Source of the DNA: Parasponia andersonii
Taxonomy: Eukaryota; Streptophyta; Magnoliopsida; Rosales; Cannabaceae
Length of the DNA: 64,000 nucleotides
NCBI GenBank assembly: GCA_002914805.1
Contig: JXTB01000111.1
Coordinates: forward strand, 400,949 to 464,948
Direction: 5' to 3'
Shown here in pieces: positions 49,101 to 62,065 of this stretch. Below the pieces are notes generated by a model. The model did not search any database, was not told the DNA's origin, and saw only the letters and a list, made by a program, of their open reading frames with translations. The translations under genes and the position numbers were made by a program. Numbering within the stretch: position 1 is the first letter of the stretch; each line of letters starts with the position of its first letter.

Positions 49101-49902
49101 CTCATTATTTACAACATTATTACCTATTTTATCTACTTAATGAAAAGAGGTCGATAGGGTGACTGTTTCTAGTCATCCCTCCTCTTTAAATTACAACTCG
49201 ATCAAGTGTGATTAAAACTTAATTTTGCAAAGAATTTTGAAAAATAGGTTATTTATTAAAAATCACTTAAAAATGTTCTAGTTTATAATTTTTTTCTATT
49301 ATTATTATAACAACTACAACTACATCGTCATACTCATGCAAATGCATATCCTCATGTGGCTTCATAAAGCAGGAAATATTAATATTACTAACTTGAACTA
49401 CCAGAAAGCAATACAAGTTGCTCGATTACTATTCTTGCCATTAAAATACATTTTAGCAATTTGTAGATAGATGCGTGTGGTTGGCCTCATCTATTATTAT
49501 GATTAATATCAGCAGTAAGCTTGAACTTCTAGTCTATATAGACATGTATACATATTTAATATATAGACATTTCATAGTCAATGACTTGTAAGTTTTATAC
49601 ACTTCTTTAGTCGTTGGATCACATTTAATGGTGATCTAATGGTTATAATGAAGTGCATGAAAAGACTTGCATTATGAAAAGACTTGCATTATTAATACTC
49701 TTTCTCTTTCTTACTTTTTACAATAAAAAAATGTGCATACTAAATTTTCATTGACCAAATTGATACTTAAGTATAGGTAAAAAAAAAATAGCTACTGGAT
49801 TGGTGCCCTATATATATATTTGTATATGATCCTCTTTTCCTTGAAGTAATCCCTTCTTCTGTGTATCAGATTACATCTTTTGGAACCAACATTCAATATC
49901 AT
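46112..49902. other. Intergenic between ATL gene and dioxygenase D
   Basis: AT-rich promoter DNA of two divergent genes. 46560-46870 has scattered GTCGTTTT/AACGACA words. No coding exon was recognised. A TATA-like CCTATATATATA at about 49808 precedes the copy D start by about 95 bases. Confidence 0.5.
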
Positions 49903-50229
49903 ATGGAGAAGCTTGTTTCCGGCTGGTCCACTTCTCGGACAACATTACCGGAATCATACATATTCCCACTAGAAACAAGACCCGGGGAGCTTCATTTCGG
50001 TCCAGATGGCAATAGCAATATTCCGGTGATTGATCTTGATGAAGATCATAATCATGACCAAACTTCTATCATTCAACAAATCATCAAAGCTGGTCAGGAA
50101 TATGGGATTTTTCAGGTTTTGATCAATGAATAAACATGATCATATACAAATAAATATAAATTTCGATTTTTTGTTTTCATTTCTTTGACATTTCAGTTAT
50201 GTTATATTTTGATACCAAGTTTCTTATTT

Positions 50230-50282
<53 letters not shown>

Positions 50283-51515
50283 CGTATATATAGGTGGTTA
50301 ACCATGGAGTTTCTGAAGAGCTAATGGATGAGACCATGAAAGTTACGAAGGAGTTTCATGAGATGCCAGATATTGACAAGGCAAGAGAATGTTCCAAGGA
50401 CCCAAAGATGAGATGTAGGCTCTACACAAGTAGTGAGAACTACTCAACTGAACAGCTTCACTACTGGAGAGATGCTTTAGTTCATCCTTGTCACCCTCTT
50501 GAGGAACACATGCAATTTTGGCCCGAAAATCCGACTCAATATCGGTAGCAATAAAGCTGTTCTATTATCTTTTAAAAAAAAATTTAACGTTTTGTTTCTC
50601 ATACCAACATTTAAAGTCTTGTTTCGCAATATTCGTGTCATTTATTTTACAAAATAAAAAGGATGCTGAAGATTTTTTTTTAAAAGCCATATATATATAT
50701 ATATATATATATATCGCAACATCTTCACATTTCATTTTACTTTTAAAAACAAAATTATTAGCAAGCGAGCCTTTAATATATAAAAATTAAGCAGTTCAAT
50801 TATCATGTTTCAGAGAGATTGTTGGGAAATACACAGAGGAAGTAAGGAAGTTGGCTTCCAAGATTCTGGAATTGATAAGCCAGGGATTGAGAGTGAAGCC
50901 AGGGTATTTCAGCGGTGAACTTAGTGAGAATCCAATAGTGTTGGTTAATCACTACCCGGCGTGTCCAGAGCCTGGTTTAGCCTTGGGGATAGCTAAACAC
51001 TGTGACCCTAGTGTTATTACCATTCTTCTTCAGGGGGATGTGCCTGGTCTTCAACTTTGCAAGGATGGAAAATGGGTTGTCGTTCCACCTCTTTCGCATG
51101 CATTTGTGGTTAACATAGGTTATGTTTTACAGGTAAATACGGACACAATATATACTGGAATTTGTTTTTTTTTAAAAAAAGTTCTCTATTTGATTTACTT
51201 AATATATGATAGAAAATCTGTGTTTGACTTGATTTGTTTTCATAAATACATTATATGAGTTTTTAGGTCATGAGCAATGGAAAGCTCAAAGGTGCAGAAC
51301 ATAGGGTTGTGACAAATTCGAGCGTTGCTAGGACGACTACGTCTTTGTTTATTTACCCTTCAAACGACAGTATTATCAAGCCAGAAACGACTTTAACCGA
51401 TGCCTGCAATCCACCTCTCTATAGAGCCGTTCAATACAAAGATTTTCGTAGCTATTACATATCAAATGCTGCAGATGCTGAGAAGGTACATGAATTTATG
51501 GATAGGCACACTTGA
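49903..51515 (+). CDS. 2-oxoglutarate/Fe(II)-dependent dioxygenase, H6H-like (copy D)
   Basis: Intact DOXC oxygenase of 343 residues in four exons: 49903-50115, 50294-50544, 50814-51132 and 51267-51515, all GT-AG. The start MEKLVSGWSTS resembles the VSNWST start of hyoscyamine 6-dioxygenase, and the family features VVNHGV, HYWRDAL and CHPLEEH follow. Iron ligands are H217-C-D219 and H273. The 2-oxoglutarate Arg is R283, followed by T-T where Ser is usual. Introns sit at the same positions as in copies A-C, but the protein is clearly more diverged and it lies about 25 kb away on the opposite strand. (TA)n runs expand introns 1 and 2. The substrate is unknown; H6H-like is a similarity statement only. 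Confidence 0.9.
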
Positions 51516-52342
51516 TTGTGTACTCCTTGATGTAGAACACGATCCTAACGGAATATTATCTGCCATTAATGAGGTTTGATGCAGCTTACTTGGTCAGTAT
51601 AATACATATATGTAACTCTATTTATAATCTTTTCCTATTCAAAATACATCAGAATGATATGTACATGTAACTGCTTCGCAAATATATGAAGTATAGGTGG
51701 TACAATGGAACTTATTAGATTTATTACGTTGTTTAAAAGGGTGTAAAATAATGGAGCTGGGCTCAACATGACTAATATGAACTAAAACAAAAGGGCAAAA
51801 AGAAAAGACAATTTATTAGGTAAAATATCTCTCTCTCTAACTCTTCTTTTTTTTTTTTTTTTTTTGATTAAACTTTCAAAGTTTTAATTAATTACTCGTA
51901 GACTGGTGCTTTAATAATTTTTTTTTCTTTTTCGTCCTTTCTCTCCTACGCGGTTACTTGTGCAAATTCTCTTATAGCTGGTTTTGAAGGCCCATTCTCT
52001 TATATTTAAAGATAGTTTAAGACCCAGGAAAGACCTTCGATAAAGAGGATACTTAAGATTCACGAGTCTATTAGACTCGAGGAAGACCATATATTGATTC
52101 CCCAACTTGATTTGGGTACTTCTGTTGTCGTCATACAACAAATATCAAACTTTGACACACGTCTTTACATTATGTACAAAAAGCACAACTTTTCGGATTA
52201 ATCATATTTGGCAAGCTTAAGCTTGAAATATCAAAATCAGACACGAAACTGATCTGAGGGTATGGAGATGAGTTTCTAGAAAGTTTCTGCACTAAATAGT
52301 TTGTAAAAGACAACAAAACTGATAAGTGGGAACAAACCAAAC
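51516..52342. other. Convergent 3' ends of copy D and the plastid membrane protein gene
   Basis: It holds the 3' UTRs of two convergent genes, a T run near 51847-51865 and no other exon. Minus-strand open frames here are short and unsupported. Confidence 0.5.
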
Positions 52343-54539
52343 CTATGTCTCCGCACTATCAATTCCACTGTCATCTTCAGTCTCAGAGCTAAACTCCCCT
52401 CCAGAGATCATATTCATCAAGGATTTTGTCGCCTGGCCAACAACTCGAGAAGTCTTCTTAGCAGCACCGACAACAACAGGTTGTAAAGAGATAATAGGCA
52501 GGCTTGCCCTTTCCTGAATCATCGCTGCATCGAATAATTGATAACTTAGAAATCATCCACAGTACATGGAAGCCCCGCATTAAAATTAGGCTAGTAGGGA
52601 AGATCCCTTATGAAAAAACAGATATCGCTTTAAACATACAGATAGTCTGTTGCCGGGCAAGCACACCAATCTGTCGAATTCCAGCTTCTGCCGCTTGCAC
52701 AGCTTGAGTAGATTTGGTGACCCCATCAGCTATCTCTTGGCTGCATTAAAAACATATTACACATTATGTTAATTGGGAGGCGTGGAAAGAATCACTCATT
52801 GAAAAGGTTAGACAGAGATAAACTCAGGAAGAACATGACAAAATCGTTTCAAACTAACACCTCCAAGAAATGGTGTTCTCTTGTTATTTTACACAATTTA
52901 CACCATTAACCGATTTCTTGTACACATATGCTTCCTATCAAATATGTTCTTCTGAAACTCATGGAGTCTAACCCTGAGAGTTGTATTTTACGGGAGAAGC
53001 ACAAACTCCTCCCAAGAAGCACTGTTCATGTTTTAGAGCCATGTCGGGTAATGGAAGGTGATATAAAGCAATGCAGAGAAGTGAGTTCAATTTAAGTCTA
53101 TCAATGGCAAAGGTGTAACATAAAGAATCAGTCAAAAATATCAGATACAATTATTACCTTAGATCACTTAATTCCAGGGTAAGATCACTGATTTCCATGC
53201 CTGAGAGCCTAATGGCTGCCATTGTGCTAGGGAGTTCCTCACGAGCTGTATCTGCAAGCTTTGAGAGAGATGTTGCAGCCCTCCCCATTGCCTAAGGAAT
53301 GCACAAGAGAACTAGTACGTCAGGAACCAGAATTGAGGAAACAAGATATACTTTAAACTCATTTTAAGCGTCCAGATTCTTGTTGGCTCGGTAGGCTGAG
53401 AATATACAATCATAAAGCAACATTCTATAAGAACACAAATCTCATCATCCATGTCCGAACTATTACACGGAGTAGAATGCTCGTGTTAACATGAAGGCCT
53501 CATTACATAATGAGTGTAGAAATTCTCTGCAGAAATCCTAAATGAACAAAACTGGTGGATTCATACTCTGTGTATTTACTTTGATAACACTGTTTCATCA
53601 TACACAGAAGCCCAACAAATTCTTTTTGCAGAGAATATGTAAAACAGAACACAAAGGATTTGCTTGGCAACATTTTTATCTCTTGTTTCCTGGTTTTAAT
53701 AGCGAAAAGCATGATGTAGATTTTTCTCAAACAACATTCAAAAACATATTAACCCGCTAGAAACGAACAAATTTTATATTGAAAATGCCACGGAAAAGTT
53801 AAGATTGCTTAACCAAATGCGTTGATAAATTGAGATATTCCATACAAGTTGAAACTTACATACAGAGTTGGGACAGCTGCAATTACAAGGCTCGTAAATG
53901 CCACCGAAGTCTGCACAAATTCATAGAAACCAGCTTATCAGAACCCAGAAACTATTGTATTCATTTAGAGATTATGGGAAGATATCAATATATCAACGCA
54001 CTTGGCTTCATTACAAAACTTCCCATTACAGACTTACAGCATATTCAAGCCCTTTGAAACATATACCATATATTTATATATACGTATATACACACGAAAA
54101 TCAAAACCCAGATTGCATATAATGAAAGGGAAAGGAATACCGTGCAGGCGATGAAAGCAAGGAGAAAGAAAGCCTGGTCGCTCAAGCTCAATTTGGCCAC
54201 GGATGGGGCTGGAAGGCTAGGGTTTCCGATTTCCACACGCCAGCGACCTTGCGGTGTTTCGTCTTTAACTCCATCAAATTCTTGATTTGCTTCCGAGGCG
54301 TCGGAAGAGGTCGATTCAGGGGAACCCGAACCCGAAGCCAATAGCGTGAGCAAGCGGTAGGGCTTGAAGCGCAAGGTCAAAGAAATGGAGTTGCAGAAGC
54401 TGGGCCTGAGAGTAATCGAATTCCTCCTGTTTAGTACCGACGATTTGAATCCACGGATTGGAGCCCATACATGCCCAAGATGAGAGCTTGTGGAAAAAGA
54501 AGAAGAAGAAGAAGAAGAAGAAGAAGAAGCAGCTTTCAT
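52343..54539 (-). CDS. Predicted chloroplast membrane protein (DUF948-like)
   Basis: Five exons, 54539-54141, 53910-53860, 53291-53158, 52740-52640 and 52524-52343, join in frame to 288 residues. The N-terminal ~75 residues are Ser/Arg-rich with few acids, as in a plastid transit peptide, and start with a long Ser run from an AAG microsatellite. A hydrophobic segment at about 122-150 spans the exon 1/2 junction (AFFLLAFIACT then SVAFTSLVIAAVP) and is followed by amphipathic helices rich in Ala, Ser, Glu and Gln (exons 3 and 4). The tail ends acidic, SSETEDDSGIDSAET. This layout (transit peptide, one membrane anchor, helical tail) matches plant proteins annotated DUF948-like; the function is unknown to me. 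Splice sites are all canonical and no lesion is visible. Confidence 0.82.
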
Positions 54540-56057
54540 TTTTTGGAAATTATGAGCTGAGAAATAATAAGCTAGGCTTCAAAATCCGCCATTGGAGATA
54601 AGGCGGTTGTCGAGTCGTGGAGCTCAGCCTCGTCCTTGGGGCTTTTTTTCATTTTTATTTTTTTTTTCCTTTTCTCCGTTTTTTTTTTTTTTTTTTAAAT
54701 CGTTTCTAAGAAAAAAAATTACCTAAAATTGATATTTGAATCTATTATTAACATGAACAATGTTATTATAGAATTGAATGATTGAATTTTCTTTTTTAGA
54801 AGGAAATAATTTGAAATATTTGAGTTATTACAGTACTGTGCCAAACAAGGCTAGTACTGTATATCTTCTTCAACATTGAATGTTTATACTAGATGTCAAA
54901 GATGAATATAAGTGCGCATTAATTTTATGTAATCAGATTAATCATATAAGAGATTCACGTAAAATTTATTTGATTTTACCATTAAAAGTGCTTAAATTTA
55001 AAATACAGTAGCCAAATTTTATTGACATTGATACTCAACCAATTCATATATACACTTTTCTAATTAAGGAAAAAAAAATAAAACCTCAAAGCAACGCAAA
55101 AACATAATCGTGTTTTTTGCTTTCATTGAGAGTTGCAAGGAAAGGAAATGGTATATTATAGTTATCAAGTATTTGCTCTAATTAATAAAGGATAATTATA
55201 TTTTTATACATTATATTGGACTTTTTGTTCTATTTATATATTACGTTTTTATTATTATTAATATTATCTTTCAGATTTACTATTTTGTTGTATTAACTTT
55301 CAGAATTACAATTTATAACAAATTATTCTAGAGTAAACACTAATATTAACTATTATGTTTACAGAAATATCTTTGAAAATATAAATATATAAATTTTAAA
55401 AGAAATCACATTTAAAGCATATATATAAAATTGATAAAGGATTTTATAAATAATATTTAATTTTTATATTTTTTTTTTTTTAGAAATCACATTTAAAGCA
55501 TATATATAAAATTGATAAAGGATTTTATAAATAATATTTAATTTTTATATTTTTTTTTCATTTTTTAAATATTTTTTTAACAATTTATTTTAATTATTTT
55601 TAAATTTGAATTAAGTATTAAAATATATATAGTTTTAAAAAGCATTTTAATAAACGTAATAATCAAAACTATTGTTTGATAAAAAAAAATATAAATTTAT
55701 TATAAATTTTAAATTTAAAAATTAACGTTAATAATAATCAAAATAAAATATATAAATTAAATAAATAAAAAAAATACATAAAAAAAAGGTCCAAAAGCCC
55801 CAAGTTTGACACTAGGAAAAGTTAATCCCTTGCCACGTAGATACATTTAAAGAAGATCATTTGATGTCGACACGGCCTCCCAGATATTAATTATATAGTT
55901 CTAAAGAATATAAAATCTAATGCCCTCTGTGCCAAGGAGGAAAAGAAAAAAAAAAGTGAGGTATTCTAAAATACCTCTATTTAAGTTTTTATGAATTAAT
56001 AATGCATTTTTATATATTATGTTCCATTGCACAGATAACATAGAATGCTCTTCAATT
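54540..56057. other. Intergenic, AT-rich; 81-bp tandem duplication
   Basis: No gene was recognised. An 81-bp unit starting AGAAATCACATTTAAAGCAT is duplicated head to tail at 55401 and 55482, nearly identically, so it is recent. Long T and A runs occur at about 54650-54720. Confidence 0.6.
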
Positions 56058-57103
56058 ATAAGCTTATTGTTGTATCATCTTTGTGTATTAGATATCGACA
56101 AGACCTGTGCTTAGACACCACTTTAAATATTAAATGAAACAAAATTGCACAATCCTGTCCATGGTCTGCGGTTCAGGACATGTGCACTGGGATTGGACTT
56201 GACTAGGACTACGAGTAATTAGGACAAAGGATAGTGGTTTAAAAAGGTCATTTCTCACAAAATTGGCAATATAATTTGGAATTTTTCCAAACCAAAACAT
56301 AGAAGAATGTGAAGAAAAGTTAAACTTAACGAGTGAATGAACTACTTTGTTTTCCGAGCGAAAAACAAAATTCTAAGAATTACTCGTATTAATACTCAAT
56401 AAAGAAATAAAATCTGTAATAATTAAATTAGATGTGGACAAATTATTACTCTTGATTTGAATTTCTTGATTTGAATTGCACGTATAGCATTAAAAGAATC
56501 GTTTTTTAGGATAATAACAAAGAATCCCGAGTCAATGACAAATTATAAGCTTTCTCTCATAGTTAAAAGTTTATCAGCATGAGAATAAAAAAAAAAAAAA
56601 CCTTTTAGTTTCTTACAGTAGACACCAAATTTAGTATCATCTTTTAACTTCTTTTATGTGACTATTTTTCATAATATAACTATCATATACTATAAATAAA
56701 TTTTGAATGTAGAGGTAGTAGAGTTTTATAGAATGTACATATAGACTTTTGAAGTACTATCATTAATTTTTTATGATTCAAAATAGCTTGTTTATAATTA
56801 TCATATAATATAAATTTTGTAATTGGTTGAGTATTAAAAAGTGTATCATGTAATATAAATTTTGTAATTGATTGAGTATTAAAAAGTGTATTGATTGAGT
56901 ACCGAAAAAAAGATATAATATAAATTTTGTAATTGATTGAGTATTAAAAAGTGTATTGATTGAGTACCGAAAAAAAGATATAACTAATTGATTGAGCATT
57001 GAAAAGTATAAATTTTCATTTTTTTTGAGTACTAAAAAATATACACATAATTGATTGAGCATTGTTATATTGAATGCCAAAATATGGCATATGTTATATT
57101 TGG
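56058..57103. repeat. Duplicated segment, copy 2 (partner at 22093-22665)
   Basis: Colinear with the segment next to dioxygenase copy C but expanded by insertions. One is a local amplification at about 56805-57000, where a ~59-bp unit (ATAATATAAATTTTGTAATTG plus TTGAGTATTAAAAAGTGTA) repeats three times. A minus-strand open frame here is produced by these repeats and is not a gene. Confidence 0.7.
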
Positions 57104-57429
57104 TATTTTAGACTTATAAACACTACAATAATGAAAACATCATGGATTAAATGAGAATTTTGTGATACATGCTCACTCATAGGATTGGCACAATCATGTT
57201 AGAGTCTTGGAGATATTCCTAAATAAGAGAGAAAAAATTCCCAAAAATCAGACATGCTAAACCCAAAATAGAAATTCCACTGAACCAAACCAAATAACCT
57301 TTTTGGGTATGGTTTCGATCAGCATTAGGATTGGCCCATTGCGTTCAACTAGAACCCGAACTTATTATTATTACTAGTATTACTTATTAAGAAGGAAAAA
57401 TAAGGTTATATATATATATATTTGTATCA

Positions 57430-59530
57430 TCATTATTTATATATACTAAAGCTAGGGAAGAATTTACTACTATATAAATAATAGTGACTTGGCTTTTGGC
57501 ATGATTTTACGGGTTTGTCCTTAAAAATTCTAGTTATAGCTTGTGAGTGAATATGGTTATTTAATCTCTTCATATTTTATCTTATAATTTGACCAAATTA
57601 GCCCTTTGTCTCTTTATTTGGGTGAGAGATTGGACTAGATTTTTGTGTCTTTTTTGATTCGCCCTTGGTTATTCCGCCTTCTCTCTTTCATCAATCTACT
57701 GTTTTGCTACTCTCTTTCTCTTTCTCTCTTGTCAGTGCCTTTTTTTCTCCCCCCTTTTTCCAAATCATTTTCTTTTCTCTTTCTCTCAGATCATGGCTTC
57801 ATCTCATTTTTTATTTGATCTATTAATCCTTTTAAACTTCTGTGATTTATCTTCTTCTTCTAAATTTTTTTCTAAGCCTTTGTTTTTTGACATCTGGTTC
57901 TTCAATTTAGATTTAGCCGTATCGATTTAAGTTGTTCTCGATTTTTTTTCATGTTTGGTGCTTCGGTTGATTTGGTGATCCTCTTTGTTTTTTTTTGATA
58001 TTTTCTCAATCTAGAACTTTGTATTTTTAATTTTTTTTCCCCGTGTATCATGCTCTTTCTATTTTGGGTTGTTGTTTATTTCATGTTAATGTTTGTTCAT
58101 ATTATTAAATGATTCCTCAGTATTTTTTTTTACTCTTTTTTGCGATTATGATTTTTATTTGTTATACTTTTTTGGATTAGTTTATTATTTCTGTGTTCTA
58201 AGTTCTTTTGTCGGCCTTGATTTGTGAATATGGGCTTCTTATTTTTGGGCTTAGACTTTTTTTGATGGATTGGTTATAATCTTTCTTTTTTGGGCTTTTT
58301 ATTTAGAAACTGGGCTTGATTGGGCTCCTATATTATCCGATAAATGTTATTTTATAATTATTTTATTTATTTGTTTTTTTTTAACAAAATGCATGTCATA
58401 TTTTATTTTTTTTAATATTTTCTTACAACTTTGTATATATATATATATGTATATATGTGTATATATAATGGATTTTAGGATATTTTGTATCTGTGTAGTT
58501 AAATTTCTAGATTGTTTCCTATTTGATTCTTATAACAATTTTCCTTTTTTTTTTTTTAAGTTATTTTTGTTTGGTATTTATCATCTCTTCCAAATTTTTT
58601 TGATGCTAATTACTATCCTTGTTTTTGCTTTTGATTATGTATCCACTTGCATTTATGAATTGAGTCATGTTCACATAACTTCATTGAATGCAATTTTGAT
58701 ATTTTTCATATTATTTTCATCCAAAAAAAAAAAGAAAAAGAAAGTAATTTGGATACATAGAAGAAAAGTGATGCAATTTTTTCTTAAATATATTTTTGGA
58801 GTTTTTTTTTTATCTATTTTTATATAAGATATTTGTTCTTTTCACTATTTGCTTATGTAAAGTATCCGTGTTGAGTAAGTTTCTAATTTTTTTATTAGAT
58901 AAATATTATTTTTATTTTATGTTGCTTCTAGATGTTGCCATGTGTTAAATTTTCTTTTAATGCCTTTTGTAATCTTTTTACTACCTTTTAACTATAAATA
59001 CTTAAGCTATTTACTACTTTGTTGATATCATATTCACGTCCATCTTCATTTTTACTCACAACTTATCAAAGTTTGTTCTAACCTTTTTGGCTGTATTTAT
59101 TGTGTTCTTATTACTTTTTCTACACTTCGTATAACGTTTAGCCGTTTATAACTGGTTTAAAGAGCGTTTTTTGGAAACAATTTAGGCATTATTGCCCTTT
59201 ATTATATTCTGCTATGTTGTTTTCTTTTCCTTTCCTTCGAGTTATGACTATGTTTTGTTTTAGTATTCATTAATGCGTATGCTATGTTCTGTTGATATAC
59301 AATTGAGATGTTTACTTATTTGTAGGTAGCTGTGTTCAAAGATTTTCTTATTTCTCTGCTTTAGTATAATAACATTTTGTAATGTTATGAACAATATTTT
59401 ATCATATTTTAAACAAATATTATCTTATTATAAAAAACTTTTAACTACCATAAATAATATAACAAATATTTTACTATTAATTCACTATACTCCATAGTTA
59501 ATCCGCAGTAAGAGCGCGGCTCTAAAACTC
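57430..59530. mobile_element. T-rich block, possible Helitron-derived sequence
   Basis: The left edge (TTATATATACTAAAGCTAGGG, then AATAGTGACTTGGC) resembles 5' ends of plant non-autonomous Helitrons. The right edge has a short hairpin-like CCGCAGTAAGAGCGCGG followed by CTCTAA near 59503-59526. The interior is strongly T-biased on the plus strand. A CT-rich, leader-like stretch lies at 57690-57790. The open frame at 58270-58827 is low-complexity Phe/Ile and not a gene. No helicase is present. The assignment is tentative. Confidence 0.35.
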
Positions 59531-61244
59531 GTACAGTCTAAAATGTCCCAAAAATTGTATTTAGTAGTTAGATTTTTTTTTTTTAAAAAAAAAATCCAAA
59601 TTATAAATTTCTCATTTTATTGTTCACTATCTTAATTATATATATAATGTCCCAAAATCCGATACGATTGAAAACTCGCCTGACGTGCACCCCTACTTCT
59701 AAGCATGTAAATTTGACATTGTATTGGAGATGCTGTTTTAAAATCCATAGTTTTCTCATGTATTTGTCTTTCCGAAAATGACATTAGGTCATAGGTGTGA
59801 AACAGTAAAAGTAACTAATTGGATTAGAAAAGCATAATCGTCCCACTTCTTCTCAAAGCAAAAGAAAAATCTAAGGGCTATCACATTCTAATTGAAAAAT
59901 AGGTATATATATATATATATATATATACACTATTCACTTCTACTTCTATTTATAATTAAGTTTCATTGTCAACGACCAGCTGGTGGCCATTGGATATACG
60001 AACAACATAACAAGACACCTACCCTATGATACATGCCATGAAAATCACAATCTATTGGGATACTAATGCTGATTTTGATTTAGTATATTCAGAGTTTTTC
60101 ACCCTTTTTGCCAGTGCTTTTTGTATGTTGATAAAAGATACCTATGACTCAAGTCACGTTACCCATTTCTGCTTCATCTCGCTGATTAATCCGGATAATT
60201 ATCTTTAATAGGGGGTATTATAAAAATAAAAAATAATAAAACAAGGATCTCTTTTTTTTTTTTTTTTTTCCTTTTTTTTTTTAATAATAATTATATTTCG
60301 GACAGGAAGTAGGACAGTTACTCTTGATCTTGATCCACTGCAGGAAAGATCTAAAAAAAGAAAGACCAGCAAAAACAAAACATTAATATTCTCTTTCCCA
60401 CTGCATAGAGGAAACATGGAGTCCTTCCCTAAATGTCAGTTTTTAATTATGCTTTTCTTGCCCAGGCACCAGGCTTGTGACACTCTGAAAATTAAAGACC
60501 TAGCCTCGTAGACTACATTAATCAAAGATGTCTTTTTAAGTCTTCCAATCAATCAAGGACATATATGCCTCTAATGTCGATAAGATTTTGCCAAATTTCA
60601 AATATTAAAAACGTAAAAAAATTTCACAACCCTCTGGCAGCCTTGGTGGTACGGAGTGTGTTACCTCAAATATTTTGTTTGCTAGAATCTCTTTAGAATT
60701 TAATCACCATTCTTATTTTATTGTTTGATTTGACAATTAAACAAAGAAATAATGATTTTTTTTTTTGGAATCATAGTTTCATCATTTGAAATTGTTAATC
60801 CACTAAAAAAAGTGTGCAATCATGAATGATTCCACTGTTTTGTCTCCATTTTTAAAACATCACTTTATTTTTTTGTCCTACATTTAACATTAAGAATATT
60901 TTGGTCAATATAATATATATTTCATTATATTTTAGTAAATTAAATCAAAAATAAAATATCATTTATATTCATATTCCACTTTGTAGCAATTCTTATTACT
61001 ATTTTTATTTCACTCTTTCAGCCAAGTGTCAAGTTTGAGTTGCATAGAAGGAAAAGAAAATCTGAGAGTATGTACTTAAATGAGGTATTTCAAAATACAT
61101 CCTTGTTTTTTTTTTTTTTTTTTTTTTTGCCTCTAATACTAAAATAATTTGCTATTGAAGGAAATAATAACTCCTAAAATGCATGAAGAAAGTATTTCTT
61201 TACAAAGATATTTGGACTTACAAAGTTAACTTATAGTGGTGTAT
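59531..61244. other. Intergenic, no gene seen
   Basis: AT-rich, with homopolymer T runs (near 60251-60282 and 61109-61131) and a (TA)n run near 59902-59927. No coding exon or RNA gene was recognised. Confidence 0.5.
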
Positions 61245-62065
61245 CTAGTTTTTTTAGTTGAGGCATAAACTAAATTTCCACAAATCTTAGATGCAAAACT
61301 AAAATTACCGAAAATCCATAATAGTCTTGATATAGCTCCGTCCTGCCCAATATTTAAAATTGGTGAATTAGACTAAACTAATACTTCATCATCCTCTAAA
61401 GACTTGATCCCCCTCTCTGTCAAGCCTCTTCTTACCTCTTGTTTAATTTTGACCTTAGCGGAGAATTTCTCCAGTAGAATTTTTCTGTTCACTTTCCTTT
61501 ATATTTGTATTTCAATAATTTTTCCTTATGTGTGAAGTCATTTTCCAATAGGTCTAGATCTAATAGGAATTTCTTCCACTTTAATTGTGAGTTTTATATT
61601 TTTTTTTCTTTTATGCATGATTTTTTATGGTGCTCTTCTAGATTTGAAGTTTCTATGATTTAGCAAATTTTGAAAAATTTATTACTTCAAAAATTGACTT
61701 CTATGGAAAATTTATCACAGTTTCAGTCAAAAGAGCTAATTCGAGTGGTGGAGGTAGATTCAAATGAGCTGAAGAGATATCTCTCATAATAACGTTATCT
61801 AATTGTCTTTCTTGTGAAATATCATGTACGTTTTCAATAGCTACTGCACAAATAATTAAGTTATGGGTGTATACCTAATTTTTTTTAGTTGATACATAAA
61901 TATTTTTATATAATCTTAATATAAAATTAAAATTATCAAAAATCCATAAACGTCTTCATATAGCTCCATCCCTGCCAAACATTGAAAATTGGTGAATTAG
62001 ACTAAACTAATAACCACATCATCCTCTTAAGACTTCATCCTCCTTTATGTCAAGCCTTTTCATAC
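61245..62065. repeat. ~190-bp direct repeats flanking 61440-61860
   Basis: 61245-61440 and 61860-62065 are diverged direct copies sharing AAATCCATAA, CTTGATATAGCTCC-like words, TTGGTGAATTAGACTAAACTAAT and CATCATCCTCT. The spacing and the ~420-base interior suggest the long terminal repeats of a small degenerate element or a segmental duplication. The gypsy element begins immediately after the second copy. Confidence 0.65.

Noticed and set aside
49861-49902. Upstream extension of dioxygenase copy D
   Set aside because: The frame there opens with GTG, not ATG; the ATG at 49903 matches the family start.
56778-57080. Minus-strand open frame of 100 codons with repeated NQLQNLYY
   Set aside because: Produced by the local tandem repeat, not by a coding gene.
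58270-58827. Open frame of 185 codons
   Set aside because: Almost entirely Phe, Ile, Leu and Tyr from T-rich DNA, with Lys runs; no domain. It is a composition artefact.
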